Position numbers and translations under genes: made by a program. This document shows positions 49,768 to 58,343 of a stretch of DNA of 64,000 bases, piece by piece. How positions within the stretch are numbered: the stretch's first letter is position 1; the number at the start of each line of letters is the position of its first letter. The stretch is from Kribbella italica (GTDB lineage Bacteria > Actinomycetota > Actinomycetes > Propionibacteriales > Kribbellaceae): the NCBI RefSeq assembly GCF_014205135.1, contig NZ_JACHMY010000001.1, positions 8,060,001-8,124,000 on the forward strand. Reading direction: 5' to 3'. The notes beneath the pieces were generated by a model that was not told where the DNA came from, did not search any database, and saw nothing but the letters and a program-made list of their open reading frames with translations.

Positions 49768-50700
49768 TTAACCGCGCGGGTCGTAGGCCTCGGGGCCGCC
49801 GTTGGTGTTGACGTAGAGGGAGTAGAGCGACGTCGTCGCGGTCAGGAACAGGCGGTTGCGCTTGGCGCCGCCGAAGCAGAGGTTGGAGACGATCTCGGGG
49901 ACGAGCAGCTTGCCGAGCAGGGTGCCGTCGGAGTCGGAGACGTGGACGCCGTCGGCGGCCGCGCCCCAGACGCGGCCGGCGGTGTCGAGGCGGATGCCGT
50001 CGAAGGCGCCGTTGCCGCACTCGGCGAACACCTCGCCGCCGGACAGCGCCGTACCGTCGCCGGTGACGTCGAAGACCCGGATGGTGGCTTCCTCGGTGTC
50101 GGAGATGTACAGCTTCGAGCCGTCGGCCGAGAAGACCAGGCCGTTCGGCCGGTTGAAGTCGTCGGCGACCTTGGTGATCGCGCCGTCCGGAGCGATCCGG
50201 TAGACGTGGCAGCCCTCGGTCTCGATCTCGGCCCGGTGGCCTTCGTAGTCACTGTCGATCCCGTACGCCGGGTCGGTGAACCACACCGAGCCGTCCGGCC
50301 GGACCACCACGTCGTTCGGGCTGTTCAACCGGTGCCCTTCGTAGCCGTCGGCAAGGACCCGGACGGACCCGTCGTGCTCGGTCCGGGTGACGCGCCGGTT
50401 GCCGTGCTCGCAGCTGACCAGGCGGCCTTCCTGATCGCGGGTGTGGCCGTTCGTGTTGCCGGCCGGCTCGCGGTACGCCGACACCTGGTACGACGTCTCG
50501 TCCCAGCGCAGGATCCGGTTGTTCGGGATGTCGCTGAACAGCACGTACCGGCCCTGCGGGGAGTAGACCGGTCCCTCCAGCCAGCGCCCACCGGTCCACA
50601 GCCGCTCGAGGTGTTTGTCCCCCAGCGGACCGTTCCACCGATCGTCGAGCTTCTCCCAGACAGCGGGAACAGTTCCGGCCAGCGGCTCGAGCAGGGACAT
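49768..50700 (-). CDS. SMP-30/gluconolactonase-family protein (paralogue 1)
   Basis: 310 residues from ATG 50700 with GAGGAG upstream. Six-bladed propeller signatures: RWLEGPVYSPQGRYVLFSDIPNNRILRWDE (metal Glu), RLNSPNDVVVRPDGSVWFTDPAYGID (metal Asn), and NRPNGLVFSADGSKLYISDTEEATIRVFDV (metal Asn and Asp). Members hydrolyse sugar lactones with a divalent metal. It is closely related to the next gene upstream, 36 bases apart on the same strand. Cytoplasmic. Probable role in sugar-acid catabolism. Confidence 0.9.
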   Translation of the reverse strand: MSLLEPLAGTVPAVWEKLDDRWNGPLGDKHLERLWTGGRWLEGPVYSPQGRYVLFSDIPNNRILRWDETSYQVSAYREPAGNTNGHTRDQEGRLVSCEHGNRRVTRTEHDGSVRVLADGYEGHRLNSPNDVVVRPDGSVWFTDPAYGIDSDYEGHRAEIETEGCHVYRIAPDGAITKVADDFNRPNGLVFSADGSKLYISDTEEATIRVFDVTGDGTALSGGEVFAECGNGAFDGIRLDTAGRVWGAAADGVHVSDSDGTLLGKLLVPEIVSNLCFGGAKRNRLFLTATTSLYSLYVNTNGGPEAYDPRG

Positions 50701-50735
50701 CCGCACTCCTCACGATCGATCAGGTGACAGCGTGG

Positions 50736-51629
50736 TCACCCGTGATCGTACGGCGGACGCGCGCCGTCCGTCGTGATCAGCCAGGACCAGACCGACGTCG
50801 TCGCCGTGACGAACAGCCGGTTGCGCTTCGGGCCGCCGAAGCACAGGTTGGACACGACGTCGGGCAGCAGCAGCTTGCCGAGCAGTGTGCCGTCCGCGTC
50901 GAACACGTGCACGCCCTCGTGGGTGGCGGCCCAGACCCGGCCCTCGGCGTCGAGCCGGATCCCGTCGAACCTTCCGGCCGTGCAGGGCGCGAACACCTCG
51001 CCGCCGGTCAGCCCGTCGTCCTTCACGTCGAACCGGCGGATGTGCTTCTCCGGGGTGTCCACGACGTACAGCTGGGTCTCGTCCCGGGAGAACGCCAGCC
51101 CGTTCGGCCGGACGAAGTCGTCGGCGACGACGGTCAGCTCGCCGTCGGGCGAGATCCGGTAGACGTGGCAGCCGCCGACCTCCTGCTCGGCGCGGTGGCC
51201 CTCGTAGTTCGAGGTGATGCCGTACGGCGGGTCGGTGAACCAGATCGACCCGTCGCGCTTCACCACGACGTCGTTCGGGCTGTTCAGCCTGCTGCCGCCG
51301 AGATGGGAAGCGAGGACCGTCAGCGAGCCGTCGTACTCGGTGCGGACGACCTGGCGGTTGCCCTGCGAGCAGCTGATCAGCCGGCCGTGGGTGTCGAGGG
51401 TGTTGCCGTTGACGTTGCCGGACGGCGCCCGGAAGACGCTGACCTGGCCCGACTCCTCGTCCCAGCGCAGCAGCCGGTCGTTGGGGATGTCGCTGAACAC
51501 CAGCGACCGCCAGGCCGGGATGTAGACGGGCCCCTCGAGCCAGCGGCCGGCGTCGTACAGGCGTTCCAGGTACTCGTCGCCGGCGATCGCGGAGAACCGG
51601 TCGTCCAGGGTGACTAGTTCGGCTTTCAT
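50736..51629 (-). CDS. SMP-30/gluconolactonase-family protein (paralogue 2)
   Basis: 297 residues from ATG 51629, with GGAGG eight bases upstream. Contains RWLEGPVYIPAWRSLVFSDIPNDRLLRWDE, SPNDVVVKRDGSIWFTDPPYGIT and VRPNGLAFSRDETQLYVVDTPEKHIRRFDV, matching the neighbour along the full length; the two arose by tandem duplication. A longer open frame upstream overlaps the divergent Lrp-type gene and is not real. Both paralogues are likely one transcript under the divergent regulator, and both act on sugar lactones of unknown identity. Confidence 0.9.
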   Translation of the reverse strand: MKAELVTLDDRFSAIAGDEYLERLYDAGRWLEGPVYIPAWRSLVFSDIPNDRLLRWDEESGQVSVFRAPSGNVNGNTLDTHGRLISCSQGNRQVVRTEYDGSLTVLASHLGGSRLNSPNDVVVKRDGSIWFTDPPYGITSNYEGHRAEQEVGGCHVYRISPDGELTVVADDFVRPNGLAFSRDETQLYVVDTPEKHIRRFDVKDDGLTGGEVFAPCTAGRFDGIRLDAEGRVWAATHEGVHVFDADGTLLGKLLLPDVVSNLCFGGPKRNRLFVTATTSVWSWLITTDGARPPYDHG

Positions 51630-51686
51630 TGAATGACCTCCTGCTAAAGTTCTAATCGACCAGATCAGATTCGGCAAGGGGCTTCG

Positions 51687-52130
51687 ATGGCTGTAGATGA
51701 TGTCGACCGGCGATTGCTCGGGTTGCTGCAGGAGGACGCGACGCAGCCGTACGCCGTACTGGGCGAAGCGGTCGGCCTGTCCGCGGGCGCCGCGCACGAG
51801 CGGGTGCGGAAGCTGAAGGCTTCCGGCGTGATCCGGCGGACGACGATCGAGGTGGACCCGGCGGCCCTCGGACGCGGCGTCCTGGCCTATGTCCTGCTGG
51901 ACGCCGACGCGTGGATGGGCGACAAACGGGCCGCGCTGGAAGCGATCGGGGCAGTCGAGGAGGCACACGTCATCGCGGGCCCGGCATCGGTGCTGGTGAA
52001 GGTACGCGCAGGGACCACCGAGGAGCTCCAGCAGACCCTGCGGGCCCTCCACCAAGTGGACGGCGTGACCAGCACTCAGACAGTCGTCGTGCTGGAGTCC
52101 TTCTTCGAGCGGCCTCCTGCCGTGGTGTGA
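51687..52130 (+). CDS. Lrp/AsnC-family transcriptional regulator
   Basis: 147 residues from ATG 51687. DDVDRRLLGLLQEDATQPYAVLGEAVGLSAGAAHERVRKLKASGVIRRTTIEVD is the N-terminal winged helix, and VEEAHVIAGPASVLVKVRAGTTEELQQTL is the RAM (effector-binding) domain. Divergent from the SMP-30 pair with 57 bases between start codons. An AATC...GATT inverted repeat spans 51653-51670 in that gap. It probably controls the two lactonase genes and perhaps itself. Confidence 0.9.
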   Translation: MAVDDVDRRLLGLLQEDATQPYAVLGEAVGLSAGAAHERVRKLKASGVIRRTTIEVDPAALGRGVLAYVLLDADAWMGDKRAALEAIGAVEEAHVIAGPASVLVKVRAGTTEELQQTLRALHQVDGVTSTQTVVVLESFFERPPAVV

Positions 52131-52197
52131 CCCACAAACCGCCCTCCCGGTGAGTAACTTCGTCCTACACTCAGGCGACGCCGAGAGGAGCTGCGCT

Positions 52198-53970
52198 GTG
52201 CCGAACAGCAACAAGATCACGAAGGTTCTGGTCGCCAACCGGGGCGAGATCGCCGTCCGGGTCGTGCGTGCTGCCGCCGACGCCGGGCTGGGCAGCGTCG
52301 CCGTGTACGCCGAACCGGACCGCGACGCGCTGTTCGTCCGGCTGGCCGACGAGGCGTACTCACTGGACGGCGCCACGCCGGCCGACTCGTACCTGAACAT
52401 CGCCAAGATCCTGGACGTCGCGGCCCGCTCCGGCGCGGACGCGGTGCACCCCGGGTACGGCTTCCTGGCCGAGAACGCCGAGTTCGCGCAGGCCGTGATC
52501 GACGCCGGGCTGATCTGGATCGGCCCGCCGCCGTCGGCGATCGACTCGCTCGGCGACAAGGTCAAGGCGCGGCACATCGCCGAGAAGGTCGGCGCCCCGC
52601 AGGTTCCCGGGACGCCGAACCCGGTCGCCGGCGCCGACGAGGTGGTCGCCTTCGCGCAGGAGTTCGGGCTGCCGATCGCGATCAAGGCGGCGTACGGCGG
52701 TGGCGGCCGCGGGATGAAGGTGGCCCGGTCGCTGGAGGAGGTCCCGGAGCTGTTCGAGTCCGCGACCCGTGAGGCGATCAGCGCGTTCGGCCGCGGCGAG
52801 TGCTTCGTCGAGCGGTACCTGGACAAGCCGCGGCACGTCGAGACCCAGTGCCTGGCCGATGCCCACGGCAACGTTGTCGTGGTGTCGACCCGGGATTGCT
52901 CGCTGCAGCGCCGGTACCAGAAGCTGGTCGAGGAGGCGCCCGCGCCGTTCCTCACCGACGCGCAACTGGAGACGCTCTACACGTCGTCCAAGGCGATCCT
53001 GCGCGAGGCCGGGTACGTCGGCGCCGGCACGTGCGAGTTCCTGGTCGGGCAGGACGGGCTGATCTCGTTCCTCGAGGTGAACACCCGGCTGCAGGTCGAG
53101 CACCCGGTCTCCGAGGAGGTCACCGGGCTGGACCTGGTTCGCGAGATGTTCCGGATCGCCGACGGCGAGGAGCTCGGGTACGACGACCCGGCGGTGTCCG
53201 GGCACTCGATCGAGTTCCGGATCAACGCCGAGGACGGTGGCCGGGGCTTCCTGCCGGCGCCGGGCACGCTGACCCGCTGGCACCCGCCGTCCGGTCCGGG
53301 CGTCCGGCTCGACGGTGGGTACGACGAGGGCGAGACCGTCCCGGGGTCGTTCGACTCGCTGGTGGCCAAGCTGATCGTCACCGGGCGGGACCGCACACAG
53401 GCGCTGGAGCGGTCGCGACGCGCGCTGAAGGAGTTCGTCGTCGAGGGCATGCCGACGGTGATCCCGTTCCACGCGGCCGTCGTGAGCGACCCGGCGTTCG
53501 TCGGCGACGACGGGTTCGCGGTGCACACGCGCTGGATCGAGACCGAGTACGACAACCAGCTCACGCCGTACGACGGCCCTGCGGGGACCGCCGACGAGGG
53601 TGAGCGGGAGAAGGTCACGGTCGAGGTCGGCGGCAAGCGGCTCGAGGTCGTGCTGCCCGCCGGGCTCGGTGCTTCGGCGGTCGCAGGGAGCGGCGCCGGG
53701 GCGAAGAAGAAGCCGGCCAAGCGGGCCGGTGGCAGCGGGAAGTCGGCGGCCTCCGGGGACTCGCTGACGTCGCCGATGCAGGGCACGATCGTCAAGCTCG
53801 CCGTCGAGGAAGGCGCGACGGTGGCCGAGGGCGACCTGGTCGTCGTCCTGGAGGCGATGAAGATGGAGCAGCCGCTGAACGCCCACAAGGCGGGGACGAT
53901 CACCGGCTTGTCGGCCGAGGTCGGCGCCACGGTCGCCGCGGGCGCGGCGATCTGCGAGATCAAGGACTGA
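52198..53970 (+). CDS. accA3: Acetyl/propionyl-CoA carboxylase alpha subunit (biotin carboxylase + BCCP)
   Basis: 590 residues from GTG 52198 with GAGAGGAG upstream. Biotin carboxylase part: KVLVANRGEIAVRVVRAA, HPGYGFLAENAEFAQ, the ATP-grasp glycine loop KAAYGGGGRGMK, and EVNTRLQVEHPVSEEVTG. The BCCP domain at the C-terminus has EAMKMEQPL with biotinyl-lysine about 555. A Lys/Ala-rich linker joins them. Actinobacterial AccA3-type subunits pair with several beta subunits to make malonyl- or methylmalonyl-CoA. No beta subunit lies in the window. Confidence 0.95.
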   Translation: MPNSNKITKVLVANRGEIAVRVVRAAADAGLGSVAVYAEPDRDALFVRLADEAYSLDGATPADSYLNIAKILDVAARSGADAVHPGYGFLAENAEFAQAVIDAGLIWIGPPPSAIDSLGDKVKARHIAEKVGAPQVPGTPNPVAGADEVVAFAQEFGLPIAIKAAYGGGGRGMKVARSLEEVPELFESATREAISAFGRGECFVERYLDKPRHVETQCLADAHGNVVVVSTRDCSLQRRYQKLVEEAPAPFLTDAQLETLYTSSKAILREAGYVGAGTCEFLVGQDGLISFLEVNTRLQVEHPVSEEVTGLDLVREMFRIADGEELGYDDPAVSGHSIEFRINAEDGGRGFLPAPGTLTRWHPPSGPGVRLDGGYDEGETVPGSFDSLVAKLIVTGRDRTQALERSRRALKEFVVEGMPTVIPFHAAVVSDPAFVGDDGFAVHTRWIETEYDNQLTPYDGPAGTADEGEREKVTVEVGGKRLEVVLPAGLGASAVAGSGAGAKKKPAKRAGGSGKSAASGDSLTSPMQGTIVKLAVEEGATVAEGDLVVVLEAMKMEQPLNAHKAGTITGLSAEVGATVAAGAAICEIKD

Positions 53971-54010
53971 GCAACCCGCTCAGGTGCCGGCCTCGACGCG
54001 CTGACTCCTT

Positions 54011-54044
54011 CAAGTACCGGCACCCGATCGGGGGCCGGTACTTG
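54011..54044. terminator. Hairpin terminator, copy 2 of a repeated element
   Basis: Arms CAAGTACCGG and CCGGTACTTG (10 bp) with a self-complementary CCCGATCGGG loop, 40 bases after the carboxylase stop, then TTTGG. It closely resembles the hairpin at 3107-3148. Confidence 0.8.
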
Positions 54045-54096
54045 TTTGGTGTTGGGGGGTGACTGAGGTGGTGACGGCCGGTGGGCGGGGAGCACC

Positions 54097-54570
54097 TTAT
54101 TTCTGGTCTTCTCCGACCTTGATGGTGTAGTCCGTCGTCGGCGGATCGCACCGGTGGGTCTGCCACTCGCCGGCCATCGGGTCCCAGCGGACCAGGAGCC
54201 AACCGTCGCGGGTCGCTGGAACGCGAACGGTGCCAAGGCGGGCGGCCATGGACTCGGTCGTCGTCGACGGAAGCTGCAGGACCAGGCGGGTCTCGTCGTC
54301 GGCGATGATCACCGAGCCCTTCGTCTCCAGCGCCGCCTTCGCCTGCTTGCGGTGCCGCCGGGAGAGCCTGTCGCGGATCTTGCCGTACACGTCCTCCCCG
54401 GCCTTGGTCGCCATCGCCTGGACGAACGGCAGCAGCGCCGATCCCGCGAGCGCGCCGAGCAGCAGCTCGACGGCTCCGCGCGGATCGCCGGGCCCCGAGT
54501 CGCTGGCACCTGAGTCGCTGAATTCTGGGCTGGCGCGGGCGGGGTCCTCGGGTTCGGTCACGGGGTTCAT
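54097..54570 (-). CDS. Small partner protein of the TPR-CHAT protein
   Basis: 157 residues from ATG 54570, nine bases after the CHAT gene stop on the same strand. The first 30 residues are disordered and acidic. GAVELLLGALAGSALLPFVQAMATKAGEDVYGKIRDRLSRR is a hydrophobic helix that could insert in or lie on the membrane, followed by a basic patch. A C-terminal beta-rich domain follows (GSVIIADDETRLVLQLPSTT, DGWLLVRWDPMAGEWQTH). No family recognised. Tight coupling suggests it is a substrate, inhibitor or effector of the CHAT protease-like protein; this is inference only. Confidence 0.72.
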   Translation of the reverse strand: MNPVTEPEDPARASPEFSDSGASDSGPGDPRGAVELLLGALAGSALLPFVQAMATKAGEDVYGKIRDRLSRRHRKQAKAALETKGSVIIADDETRLVLQLPSTTTESMAARLGTVRVPATRDGWLLVRWDPMAGEWQTHRCDPPTTDYTIKVGEDQK

Positions 54571-54579
54571 CTTCCCCTG

Positions 54580-57500
54580 TCAGGCGCCGGCGTGGACGAA
54601 CGGCGCCCACACCGCCGGTCGCGTGGGGTACGCCGTACGGACAGCCTGTACGGCGGTGTGCAGCGCGACGGCCGGGTCCTCGGTCCGCACGGCCGCGTAG
54701 AACTGGTCGGCGACCGTCCGGGCCGTTGCGTCGCCGACGGCCCAGAGCGTGCCGATCACGTGCCGGAAGCCGGCCATCTGGAACGCCCCGGTGATGTGCA
54801 GCGCCTCGTCGGTCAGATCGCCGCGGGACACGCTGGTGTCGCAGGCGGAGAGGTAGGCGGTCTCCGCGTCGCCGAGCCTGAGCCGGGCGAGGTCCGCGAC
54901 GGTGAGTGGATCGCTCTGGTGGTCGTGCAGCAGCAGTTGACCGGTCGCGGCGCCGTCGGCCGCGCTGACCGCGTGGCAGGCGAAGTGGACCGATCGGTGC
55001 TGCGGCAATGCGTCCAGAACGCGCTGCCTGGTCGCTTGGCCGTCGGTGAGGACGCGTGCGGCAGGGAATCGCGTGCTCAGCTCGGCCGTCTCGTCACGCA
55101 CCCGCGGTAGCGGCGGCGTACCGGGTGCCGCGGGGACGCTCACGATCAGCGGTGCCTGGTCAGCACCTCGGCCCGTACGACGGGCGTCGGCGAGGCTGCA
55201 CACGGTCGGCGCGTATGACGAGACGACGAGGTCGAGCACGCTCGGTCCGCCGGGTGAACCTGCGGCGTGCAAGGGAAGGGTGGTCAACGGGCCGGTCGGA
55301 ATCCACCACAGGCGCGTTGGACGATCCAGAGTGTCGAGGACTGGTCGGGTGACGGAGTTCTCCAGCCAGGCAAGGGTTTTCTGGACCTCCTCGTCGTCTT
55401 TGCGGAGGATGGCCGTGCGGAAGGCCTCGGCGCGGTCGGTGAGGTCGGCGTAGTGCAAGGCGGGGAGCTCGACGAGTTGGACCGTGCCGTTGGTGAGGAT
55501 CAGGGCGTCGCAGCGGAGGACGCTGGTGTTGACGATCACGACCGGGCCTTGGGTGCCGGCGATCGCCAGGAGTTCGTCGATCTTCGGAGGTCGGAGGAAG
55601 TCCTCGAAGCCGGCCTGCTCCCGGATCGTGTCGATCAGTTGGTCCCACTCGTCGGCCAGGGCGTGGCGGTCCTCGCCGGACAGTGTGGGCTCGTCGGTTT
55701 GGGTGGTGAGGAACCCGGTGCCTTCCGGCCGGTCGAGCGCCGTCCGCAGGTGCTCGAACCGGGCAGCGAGCTCGGGATGTTGTTCGTGGAGATCGGTGAC
55801 CTCGGTGCGGGCGTCGAGTGCTTGGCCGAGCAGTACGCCGCGGCCGGTCTCCAGCAGTTCGACCGCGCGGTCGGGGCGGCCGAGGGCGATCTCACAGGCG
55901 GCGGCGTGGCCGGCCAGGCCGGAGAAACCCGCCAGCTGGTGCTCGCGGTCGGCGTACGGGAGTCGGCGTGGGGCGGTCTGGGGGAGCAGCTCGACCGCGA
56001 GGCGGAGCGACTCGGCCGCGCCGGCGAGGTCGGTATTGTTGCTTTGGGCAAGCAAGCTGAAGGCGGCGCGGGTGGCTGCTTCGATCCGGCTGCGGACCGT
56101 CGCGGTCTGGTCGGCGGCGAGCTGCCTCAGGACGGTGAGAGCTGCGGCGCCGGCCCTGCGGTCGTTGGTCTGCTCGCTCTGGAAGGCGAGCGCGGCGCCG
56201 TGCGTCAGGAGAGCTTCCGAGCGCCGGTAGCCGCTCGGACCTGCCGCTACGGCCTCGGCTGTTGCCGCGACGAATTCGTCGAGCTGGCGACGTTGTCTGG
56301 CCCTTCCGAACCGTCGGGCCAAGAGTCCACGTGTGGTGGGTGTACGGCGGAGGTCCGCGTGGAGCAGGCCCGACGTGCGGATGACCTGGGCTTGTTTGAT
56401 GCCGATCAGGACCGAGAGGCGTTCTACGCGGTTCGGGTGGGCTGGTGGGGTTGCGGCGACCGCCTGTTCGGCGCGGTTGGTGGCTTCGGTGAGGTCGGCG
56501 GGACTGTGGGTCGCGTGGTAGCGGGTGATCAGCAGGACCGCGAGGTTGGACTGGAAGCGTGGGTGCAGCAGGCGGTCCGGTGGGGTTGCGGCGAGGGTGG
56601 CGCGGGCCAGCTCGATCGCGCGGTCGACGACGGCTGGGTCGCGGGAGCGGCTCGACAGGTACTGGCGGCGCAGGGCTTCGGCGAGGTTCGCGCCGGCGAA
56701 GGCGCGGGCGTCGCTGCGGGGGCGGGCGGTGTCGAGTGCTTGCTGGAAGACCTCGATCGCCTCGGTCAGGGCGGACGAGTCGCCGAGCTGGTGGTGCCGC
56801 GAGAGCAGACCTTCGCCGAGGTTCGACAGCCGGTTCGGGCGCCGTTCGTCGTTCGGATGCGTTGCGGCCAGAGCGGTGCGGACCGCGGCGATCGATTCGG
56901 TCAAGTCCTGCTCGGCACCGGTCAAACGCCAGCGGAAGCGCAGCGCACCCGCGAGGTTGGACTGGAACGCGGGGATCAACTGGACGGCGGACGACAGCCC
57001 GGCGCCGTGCTCCAGCGCGGCCGACGCCTGCCGGAACGCGTCGATCGCCTGATCCAGTACGTCGACCCGCGCGGTCCGCTCCGCACGCGACCACAGCGAA
57101 GTCCCCAGCCCGTTCAGCGCCGCGCTGCGAGTGTCCGCCTCTCCCGCCAGTCCGACCGCCTTCTCGAAGCCGTCGATCGCAGCGTCGAGGTCGGCGACGT
57201 TCCCACCGGTCTCGTACGACGCGTGCAGCGTCTCGGCTTCGGAGAGCGCCGCTGTCAGCCTCATCCGCCGGATGTAGTCCTCGACGGAAAGCTCACCGGC
57301 CGGGCGGTTGATCTCGAGATCCACCCACTCCTCGAGAGCCGCCCAGCCCTCGGGCTTCGGCCCGGACCATGCGCGATGGTCGGCGCAGTCGGCCGCCGTG
57401 TGTGGATCGCCGTGGCCGTAGTGGACCTCGGCCATCCACTCCGGGAAGCCGGGAACCAGCGCCATCCAGCCGGATCCTGTGTCCAGCTCGGGCGAGCGCC

Positions 57501-57825
57501 CGAACGCCGGGCACGGCAGCGTCCCGTCCCGGACGGTCGACTCGTACTCAGCGTGGATCCGCCGCACCCGCCCGTCGTCCAAGGGCAACGCCACGGCCAG
57601 CCGATCGACAGCGATCAGCACCGCGCAGTGCGGACAGGCGTCGCCGTCCTCACCGACGATGCGGAACTGCTCCTTCCGGTCCCCGCTCGGTGCCTCCCAC
57701 TTGATCGACACCGTCCCACCTGCCTCGTACATCAGGTACAGGTAAGTCAGGTCCGGACGGGCGGAGATCCCCGCGGCCATCGCGTCCGCGAACTCCCACT
57801 TGTTCAGTGTCCTCGGTCCGGACAC
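54580..57825 (-). CDS. TPR-CHAT domain protein (caspase-like protease)
   Basis: 1081 residues from GTG 57825 with GGAGGG upstream. Residues 1-180 are a distinct N-terminal region with one CxxC (Cys64, Cys67) and a W-rich end. Residues about 190-750 are tetratricopeptide-like helices (repeats of NLAEALRRQY, LSNLGEGLLSRHHQLGD, FQSNLAVLLITRYHATH type). The CHAT domain covers the last 290 residues, with WWIPTGPLTTLPLHAAG, catalytic His951 in VHFACHA and Cys995 in YLSACDTS. Both catalytic residues are intact. Relatives include effector proteases in bacterial immunity and separase-like enzymes. Target unknown. Confidence 0.88.
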   Translation of the reverse strand: MSGPRTLNKWEFADAMAAGISARPDLTYLYLMYEAGGTVSIKWEAPSGDRKEQFRIVGEDGDACPHCAVLIAVDRLAVALPLDDGRVRRIHAEYESTVRDGTLPCPAFGRSPELDTGSGWMALVPGFPEWMAEVHYGHGDPHTAADCADHRAWSGPKPEGWAALEEWVDLEINRPAGELSVEDYIRRMRLTAALSEAETLHASYETGGNVADLDAAIDGFEKAVGLAGEADTRSAALNGLGTSLWSRAERTARVDVLDQAIDAFRQASAALEHGAGLSSAVQLIPAFQSNLAGALRFRWRLTGAEQDLTESIAAVRTALAATHPNDERRPNRLSNLGEGLLSRHHQLGDSSALTEAIEVFQQALDTARPRSDARAFAGANLAEALRRQYLSSRSRDPAVVDRAIELARATLAATPPDRLLHPRFQSNLAVLLITRYHATHSPADLTEATNRAEQAVAATPPAHPNRVERLSVLIGIKQAQVIRTSGLLHADLRRTPTTRGLLARRFGRARQRRQLDEFVAATAEAVAAGPSGYRRSEALLTHGAALAFQSEQTNDRRAGAAALTVLRQLAADQTATVRSRIEAATRAAFSLLAQSNNTDLAGAAESLRLAVELLPQTAPRRLPYADREHQLAGFSGLAGHAAACEIALGRPDRAVELLETGRGVLLGQALDARTEVTDLHEQHPELAARFEHLRTALDRPEGTGFLTTQTDEPTLSGEDRHALADEWDQLIDTIREQAGFEDFLRPPKIDELLAIAGTQGPVVIVNTSVLRCDALILTNGTVQLVELPALHYADLTDRAEAFRTAILRKDDEEVQKTLAWLENSVTRPVLDTLDRPTRLWWIPTGPLTTLPLHAAGSPGGPSVLDLVVSSYAPTVCSLADARRTGRGADQAPLIVSVPAAPGTPPLPRVRDETAELSTRFPAARVLTDGQATRQRVLDALPQHRSVHFACHAVSAADGAATGQLLLHDHQSDPLTVADLARLRLGDAETAYLSACDTSVSRGDLTDEALHITGAFQMAGFRHVIGTLWAVGDATARTVADQFYAAVRTEDPAVALHTAVQAVRTAYPTRPAVWAPFVHAGA

Positions 57826-57846
57826 ACCTCACCCTCCTGTCGCCGT

Positions 57847-58341
57847 TCACCAGAACCGCGTTCCGGGTTCGCCCTTGAAGGGGCCGACGACGCGGGACGT
57901 GATCCAGCCGCCGTAGAAGTCGCCGGGTTGGGCGAGGACCTGCTCGCCGTCGACCGTGCAGGAGTCCAGTGCGGCTGGGTAGAGCGCGACGTGGTCCAGG
58001 AGCACCGCGTACCGCGGGCTCGGATCGGGGTAGAACCAGGCCTTCCGGCGTGCGGTGACGCCGCCCGCGGTGAGATCCAGGTAGGAGGCGACGCCTTTCC
58101 ACTCGCAGTACGACGTGCCGTCGGCGTCCTGGAGCACGCCGGGGGCGAAGGCGTCCCGCGGGAGGTAGTAGGTCGGCGGATGGCTCGTCTCGAGCACCCG
58201 GTACGACGTACGGGCGTCCGCCACGATCTGTCCGCCGAGGGTGAGGACCACGTGCTCGGTGGACAGGTCGAGGGCCGGTGGGCGCGGGTAGTCCCAGACC
58301 GACTCCTGGCCGGGGCCTGGCGGAATCCGGTGCGTCGGCAT
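57847..58341 (-). CDS. DUF427-domain protein
   Basis: 164 residues from ATG 58341. ESVWDYPRPPALDLSTEHVVLTLGGQIVADARTSYRVLETSHPPTYYLPRDAF is the typical DUF427 opening, followed by CEWKGVASYLDL (Cys-Glu-Trp-Lys motif) and YPAALDSCTVDGEQV, GDFYGGWITSRVVGPFKG. The function of the fold is unknown. It starts two bases after the Nramp-like gene stop and is followed 21 bases later by the CHAT gene, so these three may share a transcript. Confidence 0.9.
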   Translation of the reverse strand: MPTHRIPPGPGQESVWDYPRPPALDLSTEHVVLTLGGQIVADARTSYRVLETSHPPTYYLPRDAFAPGVLQDADGTSYCEWKGVASYLDLTAGGVTARRKAWFYPDPSPRYAVLLDHVALYPAALDSCTVDGEQVLAQPGDFYGGWITSRVVGPFKGEPGTRFW

Positions 58342-58343
58342 AC

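Noticed and set aside
51630..52955. N-terminal extension of the second lactonase through the Lrp gene region
   Set aside because: The extension is antisense to the Lrp and carboxylase genes; a GGAGG site and the conserved start support ATG 51629.
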